Below are positions 22,880 through 34,789 of a stretch of DNA of 64,000 bases, one piece after another. The stretch's first letter is position 1; each line of letters starts with the position of its first letter. Source of the DNA: Delphinus delphis (lineage: Eukaryota; Chordata; Mammalia; Artiodactyla; Delphinidae); NCBI RefSeq assembly GCF_949987515.2, contig NC_082692.2, forward strand, positions 84,949,488 to 85,013,487, read 5' to 3'. The position numbers and the translations under genes were made by a program. Below the pieces are notes generated by a model. It was not told the DNA's origin. It ran no database searches and worked only from the letters and a program-made list of their open reading frames with translations.

Positions 22880-23112
22880 TTGCTAATAAGAGCTGACACG
22901 ATTCAGTGCTCACACACCTCTAGGCACTGGGCTAAGCCATGGGAAGCCCACGCACTCCACCCTGGCAATGACTTTCCCATTTTGCAGATGGAAAAACTGA
23001 GGTTCAGAGAAATAAGGTTAACTTGCCAGGGTCACCAAGCTAGTAAGTGGTGAACTTGGGATTCAAACCCTGGTCCATCTGGTCCCAGATGTCCTTACTC
23101 TGTAGTCTGGAT
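22880..23112 (-). repeat. MIR SINE, nearly full length
   Basis: 'cattttgcagatggaaaaac', 'tgaggttcagagaaataagg', 'agctagtaagtggtgaactt' and 'gggattcaaaccctgg' are consecutive reversed MIR segments. This is one of the best preserved MIRs here. Confidence 0.85.
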
Positions 23113-25469
23113 GGTTATTTCAACCCAACATATTTTCCAAAGGTACATGCAAAAGTTAATAGCAACTTAACAGCTCCTTACTTCAAAGTCCTCATTTCAC
23201 AGCTAACAACCACACCCGACAAGGAACGAAGATCGACTTTTCCATGAAGCCACCCTAGGACCCTGAGTCAAAATTCAGAACCCAAACCTCCTGACCTTTT
23301 CCTGACAATATTTTTCTTTCCATGTGTTTATTCTGACTTGTGTGTGTGTGTGACGTGGGAAATCAAAGCCATCAAGGGGGAAAAGTAAGACTAAGTTTGA
23401 ACCCCATCATTCTGTAATTCCTGCTCCCTCGTCGGCATGTGGGTAGCAGCCCCTGAGCCACCTGAGAAGCTTAGAGGCCCTTCAGCAGAGTCTCAGGGTC
23501 CCCTAAGGTTGCTACTCTTAGAAAACCTATTGGAGGGCCAACCCATGTGTCAGAGGGACACCTCAGAAGGGCTGGCACTTGTACCCCTGTCTTCAAGGAA
23601 CTTGAGACCCCGTGGGCCAGCAGGGATAAGCACAGCGTCAGCCCCTTAGGGGCTCAGTGTGCACAGCCCGCCGCAGCAGCGGCCCAGCCCAGCCCAGCCC
23701 TGCGTGTGCCCCCGCGGCTTTCCTGCCATCTGGCTAGTTGATTTTTCCGTCTCCTCCCAAGCTCAGCCCAGAGCATTTTCCCCTTCCCCGTCCCTGCCTC
23801 GCCACCCTGAGCCAGGCTTTGACCTTGCACCCCTCCCTGTATTCAGAGTACAATTGGTGCACCCCTCCCGGGCCCTGGCCCAGTGACCCTCATTCTTCTC
23901 TCCCTGTGGAAGCTTCCTTTTCCTGTCCCTCCCTGTCTAATAATCTGCTCCTATCCCACTGGGTCCCCCTGGGCTGCCGCTCCACCTAACAGGGCCAGGA
24001 CTGAGCTGGCTCTGGCATCTCAGCTTCTGGCTTTGGATGGTTTGCGCCTGGCACATCGGGTGCCTACAGCACAGAGCGACTCATCACAGCCTCAGCCCCT
24101 TCCTCAAGCAGCAGCCCCTTCCCTCCCCGCCCCCCCCCAAAAAAAACCCGGAAATCTCAGCATTTACATTCATTTTCAGGCTGAAGTGTGGAGCTCCTAA
24201 GTCTAGCCTTCAAAGCAATTCAACACTCAACTCTGACAGGAAATGTGAACATGTAAAAAAAAAATCTTCTTCTCTGCAAACACGATTTGGCTAAGGAGCT
24301 ATTCTTTGCACTGTTTCCAAGGATGAACCAAAGTCTGAGCTTTAAGATGAATAAAACACTGCGTTTGAATGATTCCCATGGTCAGAACGCCCTGATCATC
24401 TTCTACCTGCACCGGTGTTTTCGATGCTTAGGTATTTAAAAACAAACACACAAACACTGGTGACATGAGGGACGTGCTGCATCCTGAATCCCCTACCCTC
24501 TGACAAACACCGGACAAATCAGGGATGGGGGTAGATCTCCATGTAAGAATTCACCCATCAAATAGCGAAAGTCAAGTCATAAACTGTGGATATTCAAGGA
24601 CCCGGAAGATAATAGAATAAGTCACAGCCTAAACTAGTCCAATCACTTTCGACATTGTTTTTACAGCTATAAAACCAAGTAGTAGGTGCCAGATTTCGGA
24701 TATATCCCTTTTTCTCGAAATAGACAAACACTCCACATGTGTCCATCGGAACAGAGCAACGTCTCACGTTGGTTACCGTCGTGCACGCACACAGTCAATC
24801 AGGGAAAGGACTTTATGGGGTCAACCACGAAAGGTAACAATGTTCAGGCTGCCCGACACATTCGGTATCTGACATTACACGTCAGAGGGAGGGCAGGCAG
24901 GGGAGACTTGGAATAATCTCTGGTTGTGCAGGGAGAAAGGCCTGTAAACTAAAATAAAAACACACGTTCAGAACGTGCATGCTGTACAAACAGAAAATAA
25001 AACAGCTTCACCGGGACCGTATTTTCCTCTCTGGTAAGCTAAGCTCTCCCCAGCTGGCAGCGCATCCCGGGTCCCTGCTAGCCCACTTCACCCTGATGCC
25101 CCTGACTCCAAAAAGCAGCTTCCAAGTCCCCATATGAGCTTTCTCTTCCCTGGCTGGTGGGCTGGAGGGGTGTGAACGGCTCTGGTCTGCAGGTACGCAA
25201 AGGTGTGCCTGCACCTGCCCGTACTGTTTGCCACCCCCGACGGCAGGAGGGAAGCTTAGCCATCATGAGACACAGATCCATGCCAAAGGATAGCCCGAGC
25301 CCACGTTACAGCTTCCTGGCAGGCTTAAATTGTCTCGTTTATCTTCACATGCCTCAAGTTTAGTTTCTGAGAATTATTCAGAGACTTAACACCATAATGA
25401 ACATTTCTACTGCACAGTACTTAAAAAAAACAAAAACAAAAACCCACCAAGTACTTCTTAGGTGAGGCA
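23113..25469. other. Unassigned sequence, C-rich in the middle
   Basis: The part at about 23640-24150 is GC- and pyrimidine-rich ('gcccagcccagcccagccct', a C run near 24127-24138). The rest is AT-rich. No exon with splice support and no repeat family was recognised. Confidence 0.4.
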
Positions 25470-25640
25470 CCAAGAGGAGAGGCGAAGAGATGAAGAACTG
25501 GAGTCAGACTGTAAGAAGTTTACAGTCCAGGTGAAGAAGCAGGACGGATACATCTGAAAACATAAGTAACTCTGAGGAAGTACGCGGTAAATGCCAAATG
25601 AAAGGTATGGAAAAGAGGGCTGGCTGCAAATGAGATTCTC
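25470..25640 (-). repeat. Possible reversed L2 fragment
   Basis: 'gtaagaagtttacagtccag' resembles the reversed L2 phrase 'atggagcttacattctagtg'. Weak. Confidence 0.35.
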
Positions 25641-26337
25641 AAGGCCTCAGGGGATGGTACTTCCCACTCCCCCACCCCCAGGCAGGGTGACAGCCTCGGG
25701 AGAACCCTCCCTCCTGCTTCTGCTCCAGTGAGCCCACCTGGAGGCTGCACCTCTGCCTGCACCTTCTCGGACCTGCTCGCTGGGTTCAAGTCCCAATTTC
25801 CTCTAAAACAGGAATCTGGAAATGGACTTCCAGGGTCTAGGAAGTGCCTGAGGCCGGACATTTGTGCCTGTGCCCATTAGGATGCCATTTATGCAAAGTA
25901 ATGTATACAAAAGCGCTAGAGATCCTGTATGGACACTTACGCATATAAAATAATCACCCCAGAAGAAGGACATGGATGAATGCGATGAGAGGGACCTTTG
26001 TGTCAGTGTATGGGGGTGGGGAGGGAAATCAATCTTGAATTGCATGGTTAGAGGAGACTTCTTTTAGCATGAATGCTGTATTTCTTCATATGACCAGATG
26101 TCAACAGTCATTAATTGTGAGTGGTAAAAAGTGGACATTTGTTTCATACACACCCAGAGAGGGATGCAGAGATTTTTCAGGTTCACAAAGGAGCTCATGA
26201 CCCCAAAACGGTTCATAACCCTTGACTTACAAGCCCCTGTGCCTCCATCTCTCCCTCCTCTGATCTCCTACAGCCAGGCATTAATTTACAACCAATTCAC
26301 AACCCATCATGTTCAGTTCTACAACATTTCTTCAGTT
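25641..26337. other. Unassigned sequence
   Basis: No feature is recognised. Confidence 0.4.
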
Positions 26338-26430
26338 CACCGTGTGGCACGCGGGATCTCAGTTCCCCGACCAGGGATGGAATCTGTGCCCCCTGCAGTG
26401 GAAGCTTGGAGTCCTAACCAGTGGACCAAA
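26338..26430 (-). repeat. Old tRNA-derived SINE fragment
   Basis: 'cgcgggatctcagttccccg', 'accagggatggaatctg' and 'agtcctaaccagtggacc' are the reversed ancestral cetartiodactyl tRNA SINE head (compare the forward copies at 29495 and 36295). Truncated at both ends. Confidence 0.75.
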
Positions 26431-26469
26431 TATCAGCTTTTTTCCTTCTTTTTTCACTGTTTTTCTCTC

Positions 26470-26585
26470 CCCTCCTCAACTAAAGTATGAGTTTTTTGAA
26501 GCTAAGAAACATAACTTCTGTCTGTCCTTCCTCCTTAGCTCACTGCCTTGCATAAAAGTCAATAAAACGGTATTATTCAGTGATA
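26470..26585 (+). repeat. Possible L2 3' fragment
   Basis: 'gagttttttgaagctaagaa' followed by 'cttgcataaaagtcaataaa' follows the order of the L2 3' end. Weak. Confidence 0.35.
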
Positions 26586-26984
26586 TTTAAGACTAAGAAA
26601 TATCAAACAAAATGTAGCCATGAGACTGGTTTGGCTACCTTTCATTCTGGAAAAAAAAAGCTATCCTCAAAAGCAGTAAATATCCATTTCCACAGCAAGT
26701 GTTATCTCCTAGGTGTACACACACACACATGCATACACACACAACGAGTGTTTAGTTATGTCATTATCTTTCTCTTAAGAGCTTAAAGTAATAGATTTAA
26801 GGCCAAAAAAAAAGGAACGGAAGGAACCCCCTACACGTACATTAACATTCCTTTATTCCACAACTTAAAAACCATTTCTAGATTTTAACCTACAGAGTGT
26901 AAGTTTATGCCATGCAGAGATTTATAATTATTCCAATAGAGCATTTCCCAAACTGTATTCCTGGTGTGTGGACTTCCCTATGTC
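26586..26984. other. Unassigned sequence with a short CA repeat
   Basis: An imperfect (CA)n run lies at about 26717-26745 and an A run near 26804-26812. Otherwise unassigned. Confidence 0.45.
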
Positions 26985-27411
26985 AAAATGCATTGTCCTG
27001 GGCTTCCCTGGCGGCACAGTGGTTAAGAATCCGCCTGCCAATGCAGGGAACACGGGTTCGAGCCCTGGTCTGGGAAGATCCCACCTGCCGCGGAGCAACT
27101 AGGCCCCTGCGCCACAACTACTGAGCCTGTGCTCTAGAGCCCGTGAGCCACAACTGCTGAGCCCACGTGCCACAACTACTGAGCCTGCGCTCTAGAGCCC
27201 GCGAGCCACAACTACTGAAGCCAGCACGCTCTAGGGCCCGTGCTCCTCAACAAGAGAAGCCACCACAAGAAGCTGGCGCACTGCAACAAAGAGCAGCCCC
27301 CGCTTGGCGCAACTAGAGAAAGCCCGCGCGCAGCAACAAAGACCCGACGCAGCCAAAAATAAATAAATAAAATAAAATAAATTTTTAATTATAAAAAAAA
27401 ATGCCTTGTCC
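26985..27411 (+). mobile_element. Long-type CHR SINE with internal tandem units
   Basis: At about 400 bp it is the longest SINE here (body about 27000-27397). After the usual head it carries several tandem units of roughly 35 bp built on 'gagccacaactactgagcc' and GCTCTAGAGCCCG (about 27108-27245), then the long-type 3' part and an (AAATA)n tail. The TSD 'aaaatgcattgtcc' (26985-26998) and 'aaaatgccttgtcc' (27398-27411) differ at one base. Confidence 0.93.
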
Positions 27412-28199
27412 CCTGAACCCACCCCCAACTCACACCAAAAAGGTTTCATCTGGAAAACTATGTATGTTCAGGGTCAACAGTGCACATTACTATCTTAAAG
27501 TCTGAAAAAGCCCTATAGTTAAAAATAAAATAAAACAGAGATTCAGCCTGGTAGAAGCCAGTGCTTCCCAGTTTATTTTAACCAGAGGATGGTTTCTGCT
27601 CGAAATGAATTACTGCATTGAGGAACTCGGCGTGGGACATGCTGGCTCGTACGACCGTGTGATCTTCTGGATTTAACACTAGAGTCCCCATTTCAAATAT
27701 CCCACCTCACTGTCCCCATAAATCTGACTCATTCTCATAAAACCAGAAATCCTCATTTTAGATTCATAAAATATGGTCCCTATTACCACGCCATGCATTT
27801 CCATAAAACCCTTATGAATCGCTTCGCATAACCTCTTAAAATACGAAGAAGAGAAGGGAAAACTTTCAAAAATTAACTTCATCGCCCCGAGAGCGTTAAA
27901 CCAACAGCAGCCACAAACCAAGTCTAGACCCCGTCCTCCAAGAGTAATGACAAGGATACATCGAAATCCCTCGAAACCAGATTCTGCTTGTGAGTCTCTC
28001 TTAGCACTGAGTAGAGACCCATGAGCACAAACAATGCAAAATGTCTGTTATAATAATCTAATTGTATGTAACTGTGACAGCCATCTAAAACACAGGAAAC
28101 AAAGATTCAGGCCCCACTACCAAATAGAACAATGCCAGTGAAGACCATTTTCTCACCTATCAAATCAGGGAATCCTTTCACATATAATACCCTGTATTA
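27412..28199. other. Unassigned sequence
   Basis: No feature is recognised. Confidence 0.4.
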
Positions 28200-28372
28200 G
28201 CGGTGTTGAGGGAAATGGGCCTTCACTTACAAAGCTGATAGGAAACACACTTGGTATTACCATTCTGAAAAACAGAATGCTGGCAGTTAAATTCTGCAGT
28301 CTCGCTGATGCAACAATTCCACTTCTAAGAACGTGCGACTAGGGAAACAAGCCATGAACACATACGGCTTTT
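28200..28372 (+). repeat. L1 3' fragment
   Basis: 'gcaacaattccacttctaag' and 'gctggcagttaaattctgca' match the L1 3' region ('cccagcaattccactcctag'). Old and truncated. Confidence 0.55.
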
Positions 28373-28405
28373 TTTTTTTTCAAAGAAGATGTTGGGGGTA
28401 GGAGT

Positions 28406-28690
28406 TTATTAATTAATTAATTAATTTTTGCTGTGTTGGGTCTTCGTTTCTGTGCGAGGGCTTTCTCTAGTTGTGGCGAGCGGGGGCCACTCTTCATCGT
28501 GGTGCGCGGGCCTCTCATTATCGCGGCCTCTCTTGCTGCGGAGCACAGGCTCCAGACGCGCAGGCTCAGTAGTTGTGGCTCACGGGCCTAGATGCTCCGC
28601 GGCATGTGGGATCCTCCCAGACCAGGGCTCGAACCCGTGTCCCCTGCATTGGCAGGCAGACTCTCAACCACTGCGCCACCAGGAAAGTCC
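28406..28690 (-). mobile_element. Long-type CHR SINE, reverse orientation
   Basis: It starts with the reversed tail ('attaattaattaattaattt'), passes through 'gggtcttcgtttctgtgcga' and 'ggcactcttcatcg'-like sequence, and ends at the reversed head 'gcgccaccaggaaagtcc'. No clear target duplication was found. It lies about 1 kb from the forward long-type copy at 27.0 kb. Confidence 0.92.
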
Positions 28691-29481
28691 CATCCAGCTT
28701 TTAAGAGTACCAAAAGCCAACAGCGATTCTCCGCTGGACTCCCCCAGCTCACAAGGCACAGCAGAGGCACTGCGTGGGGCAGCGGTGGGGAGCAGGGCAG
28801 GCTCTGAGCACATAAGCACCCCCAGTCTCTCTCAGTGCTCTCCAAATGGCAGGGCAGCCTGCAACTCCACAGTGGCCCACCAACCCTCCCTCAACCCAGT
28901 GGAAACCTCAAGGCCAGCGTGTGAAGAAGCATGAACTCAAAGCCTGGGATTACCACCTGTTCACAGAAACGTCCCCCGGAGACCTTTGGGAATAAAAACA
29001 AAGAAACCCTGCTACACTGGGAACAGGAGGTCACTCCTCTGGCAGCCGCACAGGAGACCCAAACCAAAGAGGTGATTGGAGAAAAAAGGAGCTGCCCCAG
29101 AGGGATAGGATCCCCTGCAGACAAGAAGAAAAGCTTGATCCCAAGAGGCGAAAAGCATCAAAGGAAACCCAAGGAAAGCTCCTAGGATCCTCTGAAGGGT
29201 GGGGTAGAAAACGAAGATGAATTAAAACAATAACAATGGCTTATTTTCAGAAGAAAAGTGTTTCTGTGTGATTCTAGCGCTAGAACCTCTCTCTCATAGT
29301 TCTACAAAAATAATGGGATAAAAACAAGTTAAAAAAAATACAACCATTTACTACCTCAGGAAAACACACGCATCTCACGTGCATGTATAATGACGCCCAA
29401 GAATTAGAGGGGCTACGCTAACGTGGAGACTCCAAGGATGGCGTGTCTGGTGTGGTCAGCACTGGATTCTCGGCTCTCAAG
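28691..29481. other. Unassigned sequence
   Basis: No repeat or exon is recognised with confidence. Confidence 0.4.
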
Positions 29482-29655
29482 AAAAATCTGAATGGCGCTT
29501 CCCTAACAGTCTAGTGGTTAAGGTTCCACGCCTCCAGGGCACGGGTCACGGGTTCGATCCCCGGTCAGGGAACTAAGATCCCGCATGCCGCCACGGTACG
29601 GCCAAATACAAAACACATAAATAAAATAAAATCATTTTTTTAAAAAATCTGAATG
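29482..29655 (+). mobile_element. Ancestral-type short tRNA SINE with TSD
   Basis: A roughly 150-bp element (body 29495-29642) with 'agtctagtggttaaggttcc', B-box-like 'gggttcgatccccgg' and an (AAATA)n tail. The TSD 'aaaaatctgaatg' is identical at 29482-29494 and 29643-29655, which is surprising for an old-type sequence and hints at later activity of this form. Confidence 0.9.
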
Positions 29656-30804
29656 AATAAATGTTGCCCCATATTCTCCTTTTTCTGGCAACCTAGTGTC
29701 ACACGAGCTACCCTGATCTGAAAGACCAGTGTTTGGGGATTACTTTTTAAAATGTGAAACAGCAAGACTCGTCCTATTTCCACTTATCTATCCACCTTTA
29801 AGAGTCACCTGCTGCTGCACGAGTCCCCTTGCATCTCATTATCTCTGCTGACTCTCCATCCTCCCAGCCGTCAGCAGAGGAAGCCCTGGCTCACAAAAGG
29901 AGTGCACATCACCGTACATGGGGATTTCGACTTAGCGCCACCTTCTGCAGGCTGCCCTCCACGATCACCATTTTTATCTCCAAATATTGAGAATGCCCCC
30001 CCGCCTTAGGCCTCTGGACCTCCCTTACACACTCCAAGTCCCCACGGTCAAGATCTCGTCCTCAGGCACGAGGCCTAGTAGGCCCATTCCGTAAATAGAA
30101 TTACATAGATTTAGGGAGGTTTCAGTCTAATTAGAAAAAAAAAAAAGAATGGATGGAAAAAAGCAGTCTCCATAGATACAAGCTTTTCAACATGCTGCTT
30201 TTCTGCTCTCTGTTTTCTTACTCTGAGAATGTCAATGCAGAACCGGAATATTTTTATAAGTAAATTACGTGTTCCACCCATCCTCCCGCATCCCTACGGG
30301 TGACTCCCAGGTGGAAATTCTGAAGAATGCAGAGTGGCGCGCAACGTAGCTGGAGTACAGAGCTGTCCAGAGGCGGGCGGTGAATGGAGCCTGAAAGTCA
30401 GAGCTACAACATGCTACCCCAAGCACCACTGGAAAGGAGACACCATCTCGCCCTTCTTCCAACTCACCTTCCTCTTCACTGCTTCACTAAATTGCCTATG
30501 GCTGTGACTGTCTATGCAGATGGCAGACAAGCAAAGATGGGGCCAGGTGTCGCGCGTGAGCAGACGCACAGCTTGGGCAAGCAACATGGCTCCCAGAGAC
30601 AAAGCGATCAAGGTGTGGTTGTTTATGGCTGCCTAGGTGCTGCTTAGGACCACGGGCTCGAGGGGCCAATGATAGCCCTACATTGGTCCCTGCGGCCACA
30701 GGGACAGAAGGAAAAGCTTCAAGAAAGAGTGGAGATGGGTCCAAAGGACAGTGGATTCCATCTCCCTCAGCTAAGAAAGGGCAAGAACATCTAGAAACGA
30801 AGAA
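29656..30804. other. Unassigned sequence
   Basis: No feature is recognised. A short A run lies near 30136-30147. Confidence 0.4.
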
Positions 30805-31562
30805 AAATAGAATTTTCACGTCACTCGGCAATTGCATTTCTGGGTATATACCTAAAAGACTGAAAAGCAGGGGCTCAAAGACATATTTGTGCACCCATAT
30901 TCAAAGCAGCATTATTAATAAGATCAAAAGGTAGAAGCGGGCTTCCCTGGTGGCGCAGTGGTTGAGAGCCCGCCTGCCGATGCAGGGGACACGGGTTCGT
31001 GCCCCGGTCCAGGAAGATGCCACATGCCGCGGAGCGGCTGGGCCCGTGAGCCATGGCCGCTGAGCCTGTGCTCCGCAATGGGAGAGGCCGCAACAGTGAG
31101 AGGCCCGCGTACCGCAAAAAAAAAAAAAAAAAAAGGTAGAAGCAATCCAAGTGTCCATTGACGGATGTATGAATAAACAAATGTGGTATATACATACACT
31201 GGAATAGAATCTAGCCTTAAAAAGGAAGGAAATTGGGACACACGCTAAAACACAGATGAACCTACCTTGAGACATTATGCTAAGTGAAATAAACCAGTCA
31301 CAAAAAGACAAATACAGTATGATTCCACTTATCTGGGGTACCTAGAGTCGTCAGATTCAGAGAGACGGAAAGTCCGATTGGCCGCCAAGAGCTGGAGCGA
31401 AGCAGCAATGGGAGCTGTTGTTTAACGGGTACCCAGTTTTAGCTTTTAGAAGACGAAAAAGTTCTGGAGATACAATGTGAATATACTTAACACTAACTTA
31501 ACTTCACCATGCTGAAGGCGGTAAATTTCACAGCGCGTGTGTTCTACGACCACTAAAGGTTT
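30805..31562 (+). repeat. L1 3' UTR, split by a young SINE
   Basis: 'ggcaattgcatttctgggta', 'agcagcattattaataagat', then after the SINE 'aagtgtccattgacggatgt', 'gacattatgctaagtgaaat', 'tacagtatgattccacttat' and 'ggagatacaatgtgaatata' follow the L1 3' region in order. No ORF2 remains. The young SINE sits at 30939-31130. Confidence 0.8.
30926..31143 (+). mobile_element. Young short CHR SINE with a 15-bp internal deletion
   Basis: The body is about 30939-31130 with an A run of about 19. The TSD 'aaaaggtagaagc' is perfect at 30926-30938 and 31131-31143. Compared with its siblings it lacks 'cctgcgcgtccggag' and reads 'gctgagcctgtgctccg'. The lost unit is bounded by the repeat 'gagcctg', as expected from slippage. 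Confidence 0.95.
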
Positions 31563-31964
31563 TTAAGAAGAAGGAACAGAAAATCTTGCAAAAATAAACA
31601 GCCCAAGACCCTGGTTCCTCCTATTGTAAAGTGAAATTGGTATGAAACAGAAAGCCAAGAAAACGACCACGTGTAGGTCAGGAATTCTTTCCTGTGAGAT
31701 GTGCTAGGACTTCAGCAAGTACTGGTCGATGGCTTCCTTAGAGCCACGTTCCCCGTTGCAAAGAGCATGAAACCGTTCTTGAAGCTGCCCCTTTGTGTAT
31801 TCTTTTTACATACTCTAAATCAGAGACTTGGTTTTGCAGTGCTTCTGTCAGGGTAATAAATACGTTCGAAAATCAAGGCGCGTGCCCTAGACAGACTGAA
31901 GATCAGGGGTAACTCTGTCCTCCCCGGGGAAGGGTCTGAAGACAGTTTTGGTTGTCACACCGTC
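31563..31964. other. Unassigned sequence
   Basis: No feature is recognised. Confidence 0.4.
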
Positions 31965-32026
31965 GCGGGGCAGGAGGGAATGCCACTGGCACCTAGCGGG
32001 GCAGGAGGGAATGCCACTGGCACCTA
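31965..32026. repeat. Perfect 31-bp tandem duplication
   Basis: Two identical adjacent 31-bp units (31965-31995 and 31996-32026), each starting 'gcggggcaggagggaatgcc' and ending 'actggcaccta'. Zero mismatches implies a recent duplication or a variable minisatellite. Confidence 0.95.
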
Positions 32027-32234
32027 GTGGGTGGAAGCAGGGATGCTGCTGCGCTCCCATGAGGCACAGTCTCCACATCAAAGAACCTTGTGGCCCCGAT
32101 GTCAAGAGTGCCGAGGCTGGAAACCTCTGCTTTCCACTGGCCTGGGAGTTCAGAGACCAGGTTTGTGGTGTGTCTTGCTCTCGCCCTTACATGTGCCTTT
32201 GGGCAGCCCGTAGAGTAAGTGGTTACTGATCTTC

Positions 32235-32385
32235 CAGGCACGATGCTAAACGCTCTCTACACGTTACTTCCTTGCGTCATTCGTTACCTCGCTCTTAGAA
32301 GAGTGACAGTACTATGACCCCAGCTTTACTGGGGAAAACACACTGGCAAAGGTTAAGAGTGTGTCCGAGGTCAGGGTCCCGAGAG
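32235..32385 (-). repeat. MIR SINE fragment
   Basis: 'tccaggcacgatgctaaacg', 'ccagctttactggggaaaac' and 'gtccgaggtcagggtcc' match the order of a reversed MIR. Diverged. Confidence 0.5.
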
Positions 32386-32759
32386 GATTTTTGAATAAGC
32401 TCTGCAGACCTCTGGAGGGGTGTTCTTACTTTTCCTGCCTGAATCCTCACGTTCTCAGACTCAGTGAGAAGCATGTCAACGGACGAATGCTCAACAAGAC
32501 ACACTGTGGAGAAGGCTGGCACGGGGAACCGTGAACCCAGCCAACTCCCTTTCCCGCTCGAGTCCCCCAAGCATCTTGGCAGCCTGTCAACCCCACCCAG
32601 CCTATGGAAGAACTTCGGGATTCAATGTGGAAGCTGCAGGAAAAAAAATCGTTCTCTATGTTTTAGAAAGGTGACTGCCCTTTGTGTATGATATAATTCT
32701 TCCATACTGCCCAATATCATTTGCATCAAGAGGGCCTTAGCTAAGTTCCACCTGCCATC
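32386..32759. other. Unassigned sequence
   Basis: No feature is recognised. Confidence 0.4.
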
Positions 32760-33110
32760 TACCCCAGAATCCTCCAACTCAGAAGTCACTCCTGAACAAC
32801 CCTGAAGGATTCCCGAACATGAAACATCTCAGGAGGCAGAGCAGGATACAATGCCAGCTACTGCCTCTGCCTATAATGATATTCTTCCTCTTGGGTCATC
32901 CGGGGAACTGCTATTCACCCTTCCAAACCCCGCTCAAGCATGGCGTGTGCCACGTCTATGAAACTCCCGTGTGTGCCACAGGACGCACAGTCTGCCATTC
33001 CTTTTGCACCACATCCCCACGGTACTGCCCTTCTGGTCTACACGTACTTTCTCTGTATGAACCACCAGCCACCCAGACTGTAAGCTCCTTGACACAAGGA
33101 CTGCATACAC
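32760..33110 (+). repeat. Possible L2 3' segment
   Basis: 'actgtaagctccttgacaca' followed by AGGACTGC resembles the L2 phrase 'tgtaagctccatgagggcag'. The upstream part is too diverged to be sure. Confidence 0.4.
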
Positions 33111-33836
33111 CTTTGGAACCACTTTGTCTGTTACGACAGACCCTCGAAGGGGTGGGAGATGAAGCCTGTCACCTGTATCTGCCATACTCTGCGAAGAAAG
33201 TCCATCAGCTTAAAATCATACCCAACCACTAGCGCCTTTCAAAGATGGTTAAAGACCTTTAGAAGCCAAAAAATAATATATGAAGAGGTCAGGTAAAACA
33301 CTGGGGGAGACACCTATAGGAGAACATTTGCAACCTCGTCTGAATCTTGACACGGTCCAAGTAATTTTGGCAGACTGACAAGAGTTTCTCCAAAAGAGGG
33401 ATCAATTCCTTAGTTGCAGAAATTAGTCGCAAAAGTCTCTTGCAATGAGCTGGGCACCTGGGACAGCTGGGAAACTTACATGGGTGCCAAGGTCCTCATT
33501 ACTGTGGGTATCGTGATGTATTAAATTAGCTGTGGCCTCAGCAAGTAAGAGCTGCTTCCTCCATTCCGTGATTTTTGTGGTGTTTTTTTAAAAGGATCAG
33601 GGCCACTCCCAAAAGGTCAGCATTTATCAAAGATCCAGAACCACTGCAGGGAGGGGAATGGTGGGAAGGGATGCTTGCCCCCTCACCTCGAAAAATGAAC
33701 AAGGTAGAGTCTCAGGCCCCACCGGCAACCTACTGGATTGGAGTCTCTGGGCATCGGGGTTGAGCACCTGTAGTGTGAACAAGCCCTCCAGCAGACTGAC
33801 CACAGTGAAGTCTGAAAGCCACAGTCTTAAGTGTGC
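33111..33836. other. Unassigned sequence
   Basis: No feature is recognised. Confidence 0.4.
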
Positions 33837-33980
33837 GGTTCTCAAACATTAGTGGCCATCAGAACCAAATGGAGGACTTGTTAAAACACAGATTTCCGTG
33901 CTTCGTGGTCCTTTGTGATTCTGTGGGTCTCTGGTGGGGCCCCAGAGCCTGCATCTGCTGATGGTGCTGGCCCCTCAGGA
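33837..33980 (-). repeat. MER20-type hAT relic
   Basis: 'ggttctcaaacattagtggc', 'ggacttgttaaaacacagat' and 'gatggtgctggcccctc' follow the reversed MER20 order. Non-coding. Confidence 0.7.
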
Positions 33981-34665
33981 CTTAAAAGAGGTAAGAAGGG
34001 AGCTGAGACCCTGGGGGAGGGAGATGTAATTTCCATCTTATATCCTTTGGCAATGTCTCCTCACCTTCTGCATATTTTTAAATAAGAAATGAAGAATATT
34101 TGTGGGTTTCTGAGAAAATTCTATAGTATTACAGGGTCTTCTGAGGAGTTTAGAAAATACCAAAATAAACTCTTCGATGGAATCCTGGTTCCCTTTTCTC
34201 CCTTCTCTCCCATCATGCTACAAGACTCCCAAAGGCAGGAGGCACCCCAAACTTGGCACCCAGAGCTCGGCACTCAGCTTCAGAGGGGCTTCAGCGGCCC
34301 CAGGCCGACTAGTTTATAACTCAGATACCTGCTTCCTAAGCACTGTCACCTCTGAATTTGCCTCAGAGTGATTTCTCTCTGAAACACCCAGTACAACATC
34401 CTCAGTTGGCACTGGTTTCTGGTAACGAACGGAGTGGCTCGCGCCAACCACAGCTTACAGCACGTGGACGGGGTCTACTTCCCTATTTTAAATGCCTAAT
34501 GATTACTGCTGCACCTGAACACATCTGGGGAAAGCGGGGCCCGCCGGTGGCCTGCTGCCCCGCTGCAGGCCCTCCTCCAAGGGTGCACTCGGCAAATCCT
34601 CCAAGTACAGACAGGTTACCCCGTGTTGCTCCATGTCAGCGTGGAGGCCTCAAACAATCAAGGAT
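33981..34665. other. Unassigned sequence
   Basis: No feature is recognised. Confidence 0.4.
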
Positions 34666-34667
34666 TT

Positions 34668-34700
<33 letters not shown>

Positions 34701-34701
34701 G
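34666..34701. repeat. Poly(T) tract
   Basis: A T-rich run with C interruptions ending in about 20 T residues. No retroelement body is obvious next to it. A 181-codon frame that reads through it is an artefact. Confidence 0.8.
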
Positions 34702-34789
34702 GAGAAATGATCAAACTTGGGGGTGGGGACAGAACTTCCTGCAAGAAACCGCATCCTGAACAAGCATCGCCACAACTCACTGTAAATAA

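Noticed and set aside
27108..27245. Regularly spaced repeats resembling a CRISPR-like array
   Set aside because: The units are directly adjacent without spacers and lie inside a SINE in a mammalian genome.
31990..32040. CTCF-like site 'cacctagcggggcagg'
   Set aside because: One base too many between the AG and GGC parts of the consensus, so the match is out of register.
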